A DNA stretch of 64,000 nt. Origin: Mesorhizobium sp. M8A.F.Ca.ET.218.01.1.1 (lineage in GTDB: Bacteria; Pseudomonadota; Alphaproteobacteria; Rhizobiales; Rhizobiaceae). This document shows, piece after piece, positions 8,594 through 17,279 of this stretch. Each line of letters begins with the position of its first letter. The first letter of the stretch is position 1. Where the stretch lies: NCBI RefSeq assembly GCF_004791165.1, contig NZ_SRUZ01000006.1, positions 62,001 to 126,000 on the forward strand, in the 5' to 3' direction. The notes beneath the pieces are model-generated. The model was not told where the DNA came from. It saw nothing but the letters and a program-made list of their open reading frames with translations, and ran no database searches. The position numbers and the translations under genes are program-made.

Positions 8594-8641
8594 CGGGGCT
8601 CACCCCGTCGGGGTTAGACATGCCGGCCGTCGAAGCCGGCA
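8594..8641 (+). promoter_or_regulatory. Two tandem hairpins just before the pyridoxine 4-oxidase ribosome-binding site
   Basis: CGGGG-CTCA-CCCCG (8594-8607) is followed by TGCCGGC-N7-GCCGGCA (8621-8641). The second stem ends three bases before the GGAG ribosome-binding site at 8645. Neither is followed by a T-run, so they do not look like terminators. They could limit ribosome access or be incidental GC-rich dyads. Confidence 0.4.
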
Positions 8642-8653
8642 GATGGAGTGATG

Positions 8654-10210
8654 ATGACCAGTGCCAATGTCGAGCGCAGAGCGGATGCCGATATCGTCAT
8701 CGTCGGCGGCGGGTCGGCTGGCGCGTTGCTTGCAGCACGACTGAGTGAAGAGCCGGACAGTCGCGTTCTGCTGATCGAGGCGGGCGAAGAGGCGGCGGAC
8801 CCCGACATCTGGAACCCCGCCGCCTGGCCGGCGCTTCAGGGGCGCGGCTACGATTGGGACTATCGCACGGACCCGCAAACCGGGACTGAGGGCCGGGTGC
8901 ATCACTGGGCGCGCGGGCGGTTGGTGGGCGGCTCGAGCTGCCTGCATGCGATGGGCTACATGCGTGGCCATCCCCTCGACTTCCAGGCATGGGTCGACGC
9001 GACCGGCGATGACAGATGGAGCTGGGATGAATTGCTGCCCGCGTTTCAGGCTATCGAGGATCACCCGCTCGGTGGCAACGGCCTTTACGGCAAGGGCGGG
9101 CCGATGCCCGTCCATTTGCCAACGGACGAGGTAAGTCCGGTCGCACGCGCGTTCATCGAAGCCGGCGCTTCGCTCGGCCTGCCGCGTCTCGAAGGTCACA
9201 ACAGCGGGCAGATGATCGGCGTCACCCCGAACTCCTTGAACATTCGAGACGGTCGGCGGGTCACGGTGGCCGACGCCTGGCTCACGCCGGCGGTTCGAAG
9301 CCGCAAGAACCTGACCATTCTTACGGGATCGCGGGGGCGGCGGCTCAAGTTGGAGGGCAATCAGGTCCGCGGCCTCGAGGTCGTGGGGCGGCAGGGTCGG
9401 GTCGAAATCCTTGCCGATCAAATCGTGCTTTGCGCCGGCGCGCTGGAAAGTCCGGCCTTGCTGATGCGCTCGGGCATCGGTCCGCACGATGTACTCGGCG
9501 CCGCGGGCGTCAGCTGCCTGATCGATATGCCGGAGATCGGTCGAAACCTTCAGGACCACCTGCTTGGTGCCGGCAACCTCTATGCGGCCCGCAAGCCCGT
9601 TCCCCCCTCGCGCCTCCAGCACTCGGAGTCGATGGCCTATATGCGGGCCGACGGGTTTACCGGCACCGGCCAGCCCGAAATTGCCGTTGGTTGCGGCGTC
9701 GCGCCGATCGTGTCCGAACGCTTTCAGGCGCCTGCCGCTGGCACGGCATATTCGCTGCTGTTCGGGATCACCCATCCGACGAGCCGCGGCAGCCTGCGCA
9801 TAAGCGGGCCGGAACTCGACGATCGATTGATCATTGACCCCGCATACCTGCAAAGCGATCGGGACCGCGCGCTGTTTCGCCAGGCGCTCGAGGCAGCCCG
9901 GACAGTCGGACATCGAGATGAACTCGCCGGCTGGCGAGAGCGCGAGCTCCTGCCAGGCACCTTGAACGGTGCGGCTCAAATGGACGACTTCATCGCGCGG
10001 TCGGTCATTACACACCACCATCCCTGCGGCACTTGCAGGATGGGCAAGGACCCGGACGCCGTCGTCGATGCGAATCTCAAGCTCAAGGCGCTCGACAATC
10101 TTTTTGTCGTTGACGCGTCGGTCATGCCCAGTCTGACCGCGGGGCCGATACACGCCGCGGTTCTCGCCATCGCCGAGACCTTCGCTCGCCGGAAAATCCT
10201 GCTGTCTTGA
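8654..10210 (+). CDS. Pyridoxine 4-oxidase (GMC family)
   Basis: This GMC flavoprotein of about 518 residues has the FAD motif IVGGGSAGALLAARLSEEP, the GMC signature RLVGGSSCLHAMGYMRGHP and the catalytic-site motif HHHPCGTCRMG near the C-terminus. It closely resembles my memory of the crystallised M. loti pyridoxine 4-oxidase. It converts pyridoxine and O2 to pyridoxal and H2O2, the entry step of B6 degradation pathway I. The ATG at 8654 has GGAG 5 nt upstream. ATG 8651 and GTG 8648 are in frame but too close to it. The enzymes for pyridoxal to 4-pyridoxate are not in the window and may lie beyond its left edge. Confidence 0.93.
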   Translation: MTSANVERRADADIVIVGGGSAGALLAARLSEEPDSRVLLIEAGEEAADPDIWNPAAWPALQGRGYDWDYRTDPQTGTEGRVHHWARGRLVGGSSCLHAMGYMRGHPLDFQAWVDATGDDRWSWDELLPAFQAIEDHPLGGNGLYGKGGPMPVHLPTDEVSPVARAFIEAGASLGLPRLEGHNSGQMIGVTPNSLNIRDGRRVTVADAWLTPAVRSRKNLTILTGSRGRRLKLEGNQVRGLEVVGRQGRVEILADQIVLCAGALESPALLMRSGIGPHDVLGAAGVSCLIDMPEIGRNLQDHLLGAGNLYAARKPVPPSRLQHSESMAYMRADGFTGTGQPEIAVGCGVAPIVSERFQAPAAGTAYSLLFGITHPTSRGSLRISGPELDDRLIIDPAYLQSDRDRALFRQALEAARTVGHRDELAGWRERELLPGTLNGAAQMDDFIARSVITHHHPCGTCRMGKDPDAVVDANLKLKALDNLFVVDASVMPSLTAGPIHAAVLAIAETFARRKILLS

Positions 10211-10269
10211 TCCGAGGGCTGCGCGTTCGTTCCTTCGCTACAAGGCTCGGGCCGCTGTCGCCATGCTCC

Positions 10270-10818
10270 TCAACGCGCGCTGAGCGCGACCATGCGGTCA
10301 AGGGCAGCGCCAAGGCCTTTCAGCGACACCGGAAAACTCAGCGTGGTCTCGGCCGCTGTGGTGACGTCGAGCTTGAGCTCGCTGCCTGCCTTGAGCTTCT
10401 GCATCAGCGCCCGGTCGATCGGAAACAGCGCCACGCAGCCATTCGGCAGGCAGGTCCTGAACTTCAACGGCCCGACGGGCGGCTGGTCGTCGATCTGGGC
10501 CGCCACGCCGGGATCGAACAGGATGCCGAAGGGCAGCAGCAAGGTTCCGATCAATCCGCCCTTCTGCGCCGCGCGCAACTCCACGGCCAGAAGCCTCTGG
10601 CCGTTTTTCTGCGTCTGGTCCTGCGAGACCGTGCAGACCCGGGCATTGTCCTGTATGACGCAGGCCAGCTGCCAGTCCTGATAGGTTTCCTGGAGCGACG
10701 ACGCGCCATTCGGAAGCGACGCAGCCTGCTGCTGTTGCGCGAAAGCAGCCGGTAGCGAAGCGGAGAAGGTCGCCGCGCAGATGACGGCTGCCTTCAGCGA
10801 AAAATGTCTACGAACCAA
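10270..10818 (-). CDS. Invasion-associated locus B (IalB) family exported protein
   Basis: The protein has a signal-peptide-like N-terminus (basic residues, AAVICAATFSASL, then AAFAQ) followed by the IalB-type pattern: YQDWQLACVIQ, VCTVSQ, and the paired cysteines in RTCLPNGCVALFPID. I place the start at a TTG (10818), preceded by AGAAGG at 9 nt, giving 182 residues. A TTG at 10884 is an alternative. It is the last gene of the adhesin-led run and a distant paralogue of 12102-12722. IalB proteins of Bartonella are linked to erythrocyte entry, but their role in rhizobia is unknown. Confidence 0.8.
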   Translation of the reverse strand: MVRRHFSLKAAVICAATFSASLPAAFAQQQQAASLPNGASSLQETYQDWQLACVIQDNARVCTVSQDQTQKNGQRLLAVELRAAQKGGLIGTLLLPFGILFDPGVAAQIDDQPPVGPLKFRTCLPNGCVALFPIDRALMQKLKAGSELKLDVTTAAETTLSFPVSLKGLGAALDRMVALSAR

Positions 10819-10887
10819 TGAATGCGGCCTTCTCTTCGGTGCCGGGCAAATGCCCAAAGTGTCGGCTTCGGGGCCCCACGGCAACGG

Positions 10888-11349
10888 TCACGTACAGACC
10901 CATTCGCGGATCTTGCATTGGATCCCCCCTGCCTCGCAGGCCTGCAGCGCGAGGTCCTCCGCCTCCCGGCGGGTCTCGGCCGAGTTCACGCCCCAGGGAG
11001 TGAACCGGTGATCCACCTTGTCGGCCACGGCGAGCGCGCCGCAATGCTTGTAGGGAAATCCGGTCTCGTCGTCGTCCGTCCAATGGCGGTGATTGCGGAA
11101 CACGGCAACGACATTGCAGGCTTTTCCACCGGCGTTCTCGCAATATTTCTGCGCAATGTCCTTCGCTTCCTGCCGCTTATCGGCGCCCCAGAAGAAGCCG
11201 TACTTGGTGTCGGTCTGGGAATAGGCGATTGCCGCCCAGATGCCTTTCTCCTCCTGTGGCGGCTCGGACGGCTCCACCAGATCGGCCGAGACGACCTGCC
11301 CGCTCCACAGCAAGGCCATGCACAAGACTGTCAAACGTCGCGACTTCAT
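10888..11349 (-). CDS. DUF4189 domain-containing exported protein
   Basis: The 153-residue protein has an N-terminal signal peptide (MKSRRLTVLCMALLWSGQ) and a single DUF4189 domain with the pattern WAAIAYSQTDTKYGFFWG, regularly spaced cysteines and a C-terminal IREWVC. The cysteines probably form disulfides in the periplasm. The ATG at 11349 has AAGGA upstream. It is the fourth gene of the adhesin-led run on the same strand. No biochemical function is established for the domain. Confidence 0.83.
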   Translation of the reverse strand: MKSRRLTVLCMALLWSGQVVSADLVEPSEPPQEEKGIWAAIAYSQTDTKYGFFWGADKRQEAKDIAQKYCENAGGKACNVVAVFRNHRHWTDDDETGFPYKHCGALAVADKVDHRFTPWGVNSAETRREAEDLALQACEAGGIQCKIREWVCT

Positions 11350-11395
11350 GGTCCGCAATCCTTTCCAGGGCGTCTCGCCCATTCGCCTGACATCC

Positions 11396-12088
11396 TCACT
11401 TGGCCGCCGATGCGATGGAAATCACCACGCATGTGTTGCCCGTCGGCAGCAGAAGGGCTTCGCCCGTGTTGCCGCCAAGCTCGTACACTTCGACCTGTCC
11501 GAGATGATCCGTGATCTTGCTGCCTTGCGGAAGAACGGACGGAATGTCGGCGCACGGACTGGCGAACGGCGCCACCCGCACCATCGCGCCCTCGCAACCC
11601 GAAGCGGTGGGTGACACGAAGACCACGCCGGCAGCCGGCCCGCTGTAACGGTCGGTGGCATAGTCCATGCCGACAAAGGCCTGCACGGCGTGCTTGTCGG
11701 CGGCCTGGTCGTTCCACAGGGATTTGACGCTGTATTTCGAGCCCGTCGTCAAAAGCTGTCCGAGCACCGGAAAGACGGTCGAGCAGGCCTGCACGCCAGC
11801 CTGCTTGACGTGCTGGAGGAAGGGCGTGTCCGGCAGCGCGGGAGGGGCGGCCGCCTCGGCCTGAGCGGCCGTCGGGCTGCCGACCAGGCCGGCGATCGCG
11901 GCATAGTTCGCGCCGGCAAAGCCAATGCCCATCATGGCCAGCCCCAGCAGCGAAAATCCAATGACTCGCGGCCACCGCCGCGGCGGCTCGACGGTTCTCT
12001 TGCGGTCCGGCTCGACGACCCGTCGCCGATCCGGCTCGACGGTCGGGTTGCTGCGCGTCGCGGAGATGAACGGGTCTTGCTGGCTCAC
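11396..12088 (-). CDS. Single-pass membrane protein with VEPDR repeats, unknown function
   Basis: Read from a GTG (12088) with GAGG 8 nt upstream, this is a 230-residue protein. Residues about 15-40 contain VEPDR-like units in tandem (VEPDRRR, VEPDRKR, VEPPRR). A hydrophobic segment follows (VIGFSLLGLAMMGIGFAGA), then a presumably periplasmic domain with cysteines at QACSTVF, SGCEGAM, SPCADIP and NTCVVIS. I do not recognise a named family. It lies 14 bp downstream of the IalB gene at 12102 and about 50 bp upstream of the DUF4189 gene, so it belongs to the adhesin-led transcription unit. The charged repeat would face the cytoplasm. Confidence 0.75.
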   Translation of the reverse strand: MSQQDPFISATRSNPTVEPDRRRVVEPDRKRTVEPPRRWPRVIGFSLLGLAMMGIGFAGANYAAIAGLVGSPTAAQAEAAAPPALPDTPFLQHVKQAGVQACSTVFPVLGQLLTTGSKYSVKSLWNDQAADKHAVQAFVGMDYATDRYSGPAAGVVFVSPTASGCEGAMVRVAPFASPCADIPSVLPQGSKITDHLGQVEVYELGGNTGEALLLPTGNTCVVISIASAAK

Positions 12089-12101
12089 GGTGCTGCCTCG
12101 G

Positions 12102-12722
12102 TTATTTGATTGGCGCAAGGGCCTCGGACAGCCCCTTGAGCGTTGCGGTGACGGTAATGGTCTGGCCATCGGTGGTCGGATAGGAAATAGCCGGCGTCGC
12201 CTTCTGCGCTATCTCCTGGCGCATCAGGGGTCCCACCGGCAGCATGCCGACGCAGACCATTTCGTTGCAGCCGTTCAGATGCACGTCGATCGGCTCGGCG
12301 CGCCCATCGAACTTCAGCGACACCAGCCCATCGCTCCTGGCGTTCGGCGCGGTGCGCAGGATCATGTAGGGCTTGCCGTCCTGGGTGGCGGCGAGCGACC
12401 AGCTGAACGCCATCTTGCCGGCGCCGTCCTCGATCACCTGCGAGACATTGCAGACCTTCTTGCGCGCCTTGAGGTTCTCGTCGCAGATCAGCGTCCAGTT
12501 CTCGAAAGGACGGATGGTGCGCTGGTATTGTCCGAGCTTCACGTCGGGAGGCACGACCACCTCGGAGGGCTTGATCCTGTAGGGCGAAGCCACCTGCCCG
12601 GCAGCCGGCGCCAGCCCGCCGGCAAGCGCCAGGCAGGTCAGGCATGCCATGGCAAATCCGGGAAAGCCAAACGGCTTTCCCGAGTCTGCGTCTAGCCTGT
12701 CATGGCCGGTTCGCCTTTTCAT
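12102..12722 (-). CDS. Invasion-associated locus B (IalB) family exported protein
   Basis: The 206-residue protein has a hydrophobic export segment (FAMACLTCLALAGGLAPAAG) and the IalB pattern FENWTLICDENLKARKKVC, with a second cysteine pair in LNGCNEMVCVGMLPVGP. The ATG at 12722 follows GGCGG closely. A later ATG at MACL is possible and would give a more standard signal peptide. It starts 18 bp after the stop of the giant adhesin gene on the same strand, which strongly suggests co-transcription. A second, diverged IalB protein closes the same gene run. Confidence 0.85.
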   Translation of the reverse strand: MKRRTGHDRLDADSGKPFGFPGFAMACLTCLALAGGLAPAAGQVASPYRIKPSEVVVPPDVKLGQYQRTIRPFENWTLICDENLKARKKVCNVSQVIEDGAGKMAFSWSLAATQDGKPYMILRTAPNARSDGLVSLKFDGRAEPIDVHLNGCNEMVCVGMLPVGPLMRQEIAQKATPAISYPTTDGQTITVTATLKGLSEALAPIK

Positions 12723-12740
12723 TGCCGCCAGTTGCCCGCC

Positions 12741-15700
12741 TCAGTTCAAGGTGAAGCTCAGGCCGGCGCCGACACCGACATCTCCACCCGCCGCCGTGCC
12801 CGACAAATTGCCACGGATGCGGCCATCCTCGCTGGTGTAGCCAGCGCCGAAGGCAAAGGCGCTCGAATCCCGCCAGAAGCCGCCGCCCGCCGCCACGCTC
12901 AGCTTGCCGGGACGGTCGTCATAGCGCAGCGAGGCTGCCGCCAGTCCGATTGCCGCCGCCTGCCGTGCTTCGTCCCTGATGCCGCTGATGTCGGAATTCA
13001 GCTGGCTGAGCTTCTGGTCGGTATAATTGTTGGCCTGCTGCAACGTCGTGACCGCCACCTGGTCGGTATAGGTCTTGCTCTGAGCCAGGTTCAGGTTCAG
13101 CTGGTTGACGTTGACCGCGTCGGTGCCGGTAACGCCGGGGCCGACATTGGAGATGACGACAGGCGCATTCGGGTCGCCGCCCTGCAGCGTTATCTTGTTG
13201 GTCCTGGTCGTCGATCCGTCCGGATTGTTGACGGTGTCGTATTGCACGGTGTTCTGGACGGTGCCGCCGATGCCGCCGATCGTCTTGGTCAGGTCCTCGA
13301 TCGCCGTGTTGGTGGCGTAGAGCTGCGACCCGTTGATCGCATCGGTGCTGCCGGAGGAAACGCGCCCGGCGGCGACATTGGTGATCGTCCGCTCGGTTCC
13401 GGCATCGCCGACGCTGACGGTCCCGGTCGGGGTCGTGCCGGCGAAGGCGTAGGTCTTGCCGTTGATGACCGTGCTGGACGTGCCGACGGCGGTCTGCGAC
13501 ACCGAACCCGAACCGAGCGCCACATCGCTGGCGTTGTTGGCCTTGGCGCCTTGGCCGAGCGCGACGGCGCCCTGCCCCGTGGCTGTCGAGCCATTGCCGG
13601 CGGCAAGGCTGTTGGTACCGCTGGCCACGCTGGCCGGCCCGATCGCGACGCTGTCGGTGCCGCTGGCGGTGGAGTCGGCCAGCGTCGAATTGGCGTGGAA
13701 ATACTTGATGCCACCGCCATTGTTGATGTTGGTCAGCGCATTGTCGACGGCAGTGAAACCATCAAAGACGGTCGAATAATTGTTGCCCTGGATGGTGTAG
13801 GTCGGGCCGGTGATCGAGCCGTCGGGATTGACCGTGGTGCCGCCGCCGAACAGGTTGGAAACGTTTTGCGAGACGCCGCGCAACTGCGAGACGTTGACGG
13901 CATCGGTCCCGGCCGAGCCCGCCGCGACATTGGTGAGCTTGCGCTCGGCGCCCGCGGCGCCGATCGACACTTCGCCGGCCGAGGTCTGCGGAGCGGTCAG
14001 GCCAAAGGCGGCGTAGCCAGCCTGCGCGCCAACCGTGGTGGTTGACGACGCACCCAGTGCGACGCTGTTGGCGAAGGTGCTCTGGGCGCCGGCGCCGAGC
14101 GCCACCGACTGGATGCCCGATGCGGTCGAGTCGGTGCCGAGCGCGATACCGTCGGCCAGCATCACATGAGCGTTCTGGCCAATGGCGGTGCCGCCAGGCG
14201 CCGTCTGGTCGACGATGGCGCCATTGCCGATGCCGACGCCATTGTCGCCGTTGACGACCGTGGTCGGGCCGACCGCGACCGATTCCGCTCCGACCGCGAG
14301 CGAATCGCCAGCTGTCGAATTGGCATGGAAATATTTCGTCGAGGTGGCAGAGACCGCCGCGATCGCCCCCGCCAGCTGGCGCACCGTCACGGCGTCCTGG
14401 TCCTGCGTGCCGTCGGCGACGTTGGTGATCTGCCGGTAAGATGTGGCGGTACCGACCGAAACCGCGCCGAGCAGCGCCTTGTCGGTGGTGTTGTACTGGA
14501 TGAAGTTCGACGGACCTGCGGCGATCTGCCCGGAAGCGGGAGCGATCGCGCGATCGGACACCGAGCCCGAACCGAGTGCCACGCTGCCGTCGATGCTGGC
14601 CGCGCTGTCGCGGCCGAGCGCCAGCCCGCTGACGCCGGTCGCGGTCGCCTGGTAGCCGACGGCCGTGGAGCCGACGCCCTGTGCGAAGGAGTCCGTTTGC
14701 GCCAGCCCGGCCTCGTTGGTGCGGGCGTAGCGGATACCGATGCCGTTGGCATCGGTATAGGCGGTCGAGGTATCGCCGGCGATGTTGTTGATCGTGTTGC
14801 CGAGATTGGTCACGCCGCTGCCGATGGTGCTGAGCGTGGTGCCGATGGCATCGACGGCCTGGTTGGTGGCGGCGAGCTGCGAACCGTTGATGGCATCGGT
14901 CGACGTCGAGCTGATCCGCCCCGCGGCGACATTGGTGATAGTGCGTTCCGCGCCGGGCGCGCCGATGCTGACCGTCGAGGTCGGGTTGGTGCCCTGGAAG
15001 GCGTAGGTGGTGCCGTTGATCACCGCGTTGGGCGTGCCGACCGCTACGGCGGTCACCGAACCCGAGCCGAGCGCCACGTCGCCGGAGCTTGCCGCCGCCG
15101 CCGCACCGTTGCCGAGCGCGACATTGCCGGCGAGGCCGGCGGCACCCGCTGTGGAGCCGTTGCCCAGCGCCACGGAGCCTTGCCCGATCGCCTTGTTGTT
15201 GTTGCCGATGGCGACAGCACCGTTGGCCGTATTGGCCGCGGTGGCGGTTGCCGTGCCGTCGCTGTTGGCGATGTTGTTGGCGCCGCCGGTAAAGGCGCCG
15301 GTGCCGCTGGCGAAGCTAGGATCGCCGATGGCCACCGCGCCGTCGCCGTAAGCAACGTTGTCTGCGCCGATTGCGACAGCCTTCCCCCCGGTCGCGATCG
15401 CCCTGGTGCCGATGGCGACGGAGTCGGCGGTATCAGCGGAAGACTGGAGACCGACCGCGATGGCGTTGGTTGCAGTCGCCGCGCTTTCACGCCCCATCGC
15501 AAGGGCGTCGTCCCCGGATGACGTCACGTCCGTGCCGACGGCGATGGCGCTCTGTCCGCTGGCGCTCGTCGCAAAACTGGTCTGGCCGATATAGACGGAG
15601 TTTATCCCGGACGCGCTCGTCCCAGCGCCGACAGCGACGGCATTCACGGCGGTGGTTCGGGCACCACTGCCGAGAGCGGTACTGCCGGCTCCGCTGGCAC

Positions 15701-17069
15701 CGGCGTTGACGCCGGCGGCGAGGGTATTATTTGCCGTCGCGCTGGCCAGGACGCCGAATGAGGAGGCGTTTGCGCCGCTGGCAACGGCCCCATTACCGAC
15801 TGCCGTGCTAAAATCGGCAGTGGCCTGAGTGGCCTGGCCGAGCGCGACGCCGAAGCCGCCGGAAGCAAGCGAATTGGTGCCAATCGCGATGCTGTTAGGC
15901 AAGGCCGTGTTGGCCTGAACGCCTGCCTGCGCGTTCACGCCGAATGCGATGGACTGGTTGCCCCAGGCCTTGGCTGCATCACCCATCGCCGTGGCGCTTG
16001 TGCCGATCGCGGCGGCCTGACGTCCTACGGCAGTGGAATTGGCACCGCTGGCGACAGATCCCCAGCCTCCGGCGAACGAATTGGCGCCGCTGGCGGTGGA
16101 ACTGGTGCCGACCGCCGTGGAGTTACCTCCCGAAGCGACCGAGAAGGTACCCAAAGCATTGGCGCCGGCCAACGTGGCACTGGCCTGAACGCCGAGCGCT
16201 ACCGAATTGGTGCCGCTTGAGATCGTGCCCTGGCCCAGCGCCATCGCGCCGCCGGCGCCGGTGGCTTTTGCGCTCAGGCCGAGAGCCACCGAATATTGAG
16301 CCGACGCAACGGATGAACGTCCGACCGCGATGGCGTCGACCTGGGATGCTGTAACATCCGTGCCGATGCCGATGGCGCTCTGTGCCAGCGCTCCTGTTCC
16401 AGCAACGGTGCGCGAACCGAGATAGACCGAATTTAGCTGCGTGGCTTGTGCCTGGAAGCCGAGAGCCACTGCGTTCTGGGCGCCAGCGGCGGCGAAGCTG
16501 CCTTGGGCGAGAGAATCCAATCCGGACGCAACGGTGTTTGTGCCGAAAGCGCTCGCGCGCAGCCCGCTCGCAGCAGCGAAGTTGCCTACGGCAGTCGAAT
16601 TCTGCGCGGTCGCCGCGGATCCTTGACCCATGGCGACAGCCCCGCCGCCTTGGGTTTGCGCATCGACTCCGATCGCAACTGAATTATTCCCGTTGGAAAT
16701 CGCTCGGCAGCCGATGGCCATGCCTCCCGTCGGCGCTCCGACGGTGGCCGTATATCCTGTGCAACCGATCGCGATGCCGTTGGCACCACTCGCCGTTCCG
16801 GCGCCCGCTGTATAGTTACCGCCTGGAATAACTTGGCCAAATGCCTGAGGCGCAATAACCAGCCCCAAGACGCCGAAAACAGCCCCAATCGCACCGATAC
16901 CCCGATCTTTACGACGCATGCCTAGAACGCGGGACGCCATGCGCAGTACAGCCATCAGGCGGCGCCGGGCCGAGCGGGAGCGAGGATCGGCATTCGCGAT
17001 CCAGTGACTGGCGAAAAGCGCGGCGCGATGCTGGACAAACGAGTGACGTGAGATGCAATTGTCGGTCAT
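12741..17069 (-). CDS. Trimeric autotransporter adhesin (YadA-like)
   Basis: This protein of about 1,442 residues has a basic N-terminal extension, then a signal peptide (GAIGAVFGVLGLVIAPQAFG). A long passenger follows, made of degenerate 14-residue YadA-head repeats of the type SVAIG-x-A-x-A-x-G. Several stalk/connector blocks recur (RTITNVAAGRISSTSTDAIN). It ends in a coiled coil and the four-strand YadA membrane anchor, ending in GAGLSFTLN. It should form a surface trimer that binds host or abiotic surfaces. I chose the ATG at 17069 with GAGAGGG just upstream. An ATG at 16919 directly before the signal peptide is possible. Four small exported or membrane proteins follow on the same strand. 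Confidence 0.95.
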   Translation of the reverse strand: MTDNCISRHSFVQHRAALFASHWIANADPRSRSARRRLMAVLRMASRVLGMRRKDRGIGAIGAVFGVLGLVIAPQAFGQVIPGGNYTAGAGTASGANGIAIGCTGYTATVGAPTGGMAIGCRAISNGNNSVAIGVDAQTQGGGAVAMGQGSAATAQNSTAVGNFAAASGLRASAFGTNTVASGLDSLAQGSFAAAGAQNAVALGFQAQATQLNSVYLGSRTVAGTGALAQSAIGIGTDVTASQVDAIAVGRSSVASAQYSVALGLSAKATGAGGAMALGQGTISSGTNSVALGVQASATLAGANALGTFSVASGGNSTAVGTSSTASGANSFAGGWGSVASGANSTAVGRQAAAIGTSATAMGDAAKAWGNQSIAFGVNAQAGVQANTALPNSIAIGTNSLASGGFGVALGQATQATADFSTAVGNGAVASGANASSFGVLASATANNTLAAGVNAGASGAGSTALGSGARTTAVNAVAVGAGTSASGINSVYIGQTSFATSASGQSAIAVGTDVTSSGDDALAMGRESAATATNAIAVGLQSSADTADSVAIGTRAIATGGKAVAIGADNVAYGDGAVAIGDPSFASGTGAFTGGANNIANSDGTATATAANTANGAVAIGNNNKAIGQGSVALGNGSTAGAAGLAGNVALGNGAAAAASSGDVALGSGSVTAVAVGTPNAVINGTTYAFQGTNPTSTVSIGAPGAERTITNVAAGRISSTSTDAINGSQLAATNQAVDAIGTTLSTIGSGVTNLGNTINNIAGDTSTAYTDANGIGIRYARTNEAGLAQTDSFAQGVGSTAVGYQATATGVSGLALGRDSAASIDGSVALGSGSVSDRAIAPASGQIAAGPSNFIQYNTTDKALLGAVSVGTATSYRQITNVADGTQDQDAVTVRQLAGAIAAVSATSTKYFHANSTAGDSLAVGAESVAVGPTTVVNGDNGVGIGNGAIVDQTAPGGTAIGQNAHVMLADGIALGTDSTASGIQSVALGAGAQSTFANSVALGASSTTTVGAQAGYAAFGLTAPQTSAGEVSIGAAGAERKLTNVAAGSAGTDAVNVSQLRGVSQNVSNLFGGGTTVNPDGSITGPTYTIQGNNYSTVFDGFTAVDNALTNINNGGGIKYFHANSTLADSTASGTDSVAIGPASVASGTNSLAAGNGSTATGQGAVALGQGAKANNASDVALGSGSVSQTAVGTSSTVINGKTYAFAGTTPTGTVSVGDAGTERTITNVAAGRVSSGSTDAINGSQLYATNTAIEDLTKTIGGIGGTVQNTVQYDTVNNPDGSTTRTNKITLQGGDPNAPVVISNVGPGVTGTDAVNVNQLNLNLAQSKTYTDQVAVTTLQQANNYTDQKLSQLNSDISGIRDEARQAAAIGLAAASLRYDDRPGKLSVAAGGGFWRDSSAFAFGAGYTSEDGRIRGNLSGTAAGGDVGVGAGLSFTLN

Positions 17070-17230
17070 GGTCCCTCTCAGCGCGCCAGTCGGCATGAAA
17101 ATGTCAGACAATTCCCCCAAGCGGCAGAAAGACATGATTCTTGTGCGCGGTATTTCACGATCTTGCTGTGTCGTAAGAAAAAATCGCGGAACAACTCGGC
17201 AGAGGTTAACGGCTTATTACTTTAGCCGGA

Positions 17231-17259
17231 ACTTTAATAGGTATCACCTATATTTCCAA
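17231..17259 (-). promoter_or_regulatory. Candidate adhesin promoter with a palindrome in its spacer
   Basis: On the minus strand TTGGAA (17259-17254) and TAAAGT (17236-17231) are separated by 17 bp. The spacer contains the perfect palindrome ATAGGT-GAT-ACCTAT (17251-17237). The arrangement resembles an operator inside a sigma70 promoter. It lies about 160 bp upstream of the adhesin start and right after the AraC-like gene. Confidence 0.4.
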
Positions 17260-17279
17260 GATATGCCGCAGCCTATCCG

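Noticed and set aside
12741..16800. Dense short DNA repeats that could suggest a CRISPR or satellite array
   Set aside because: The repeats are in codon register and translate into YadA-head repeats of the adhesin. There are no constant repeat/spacer units.
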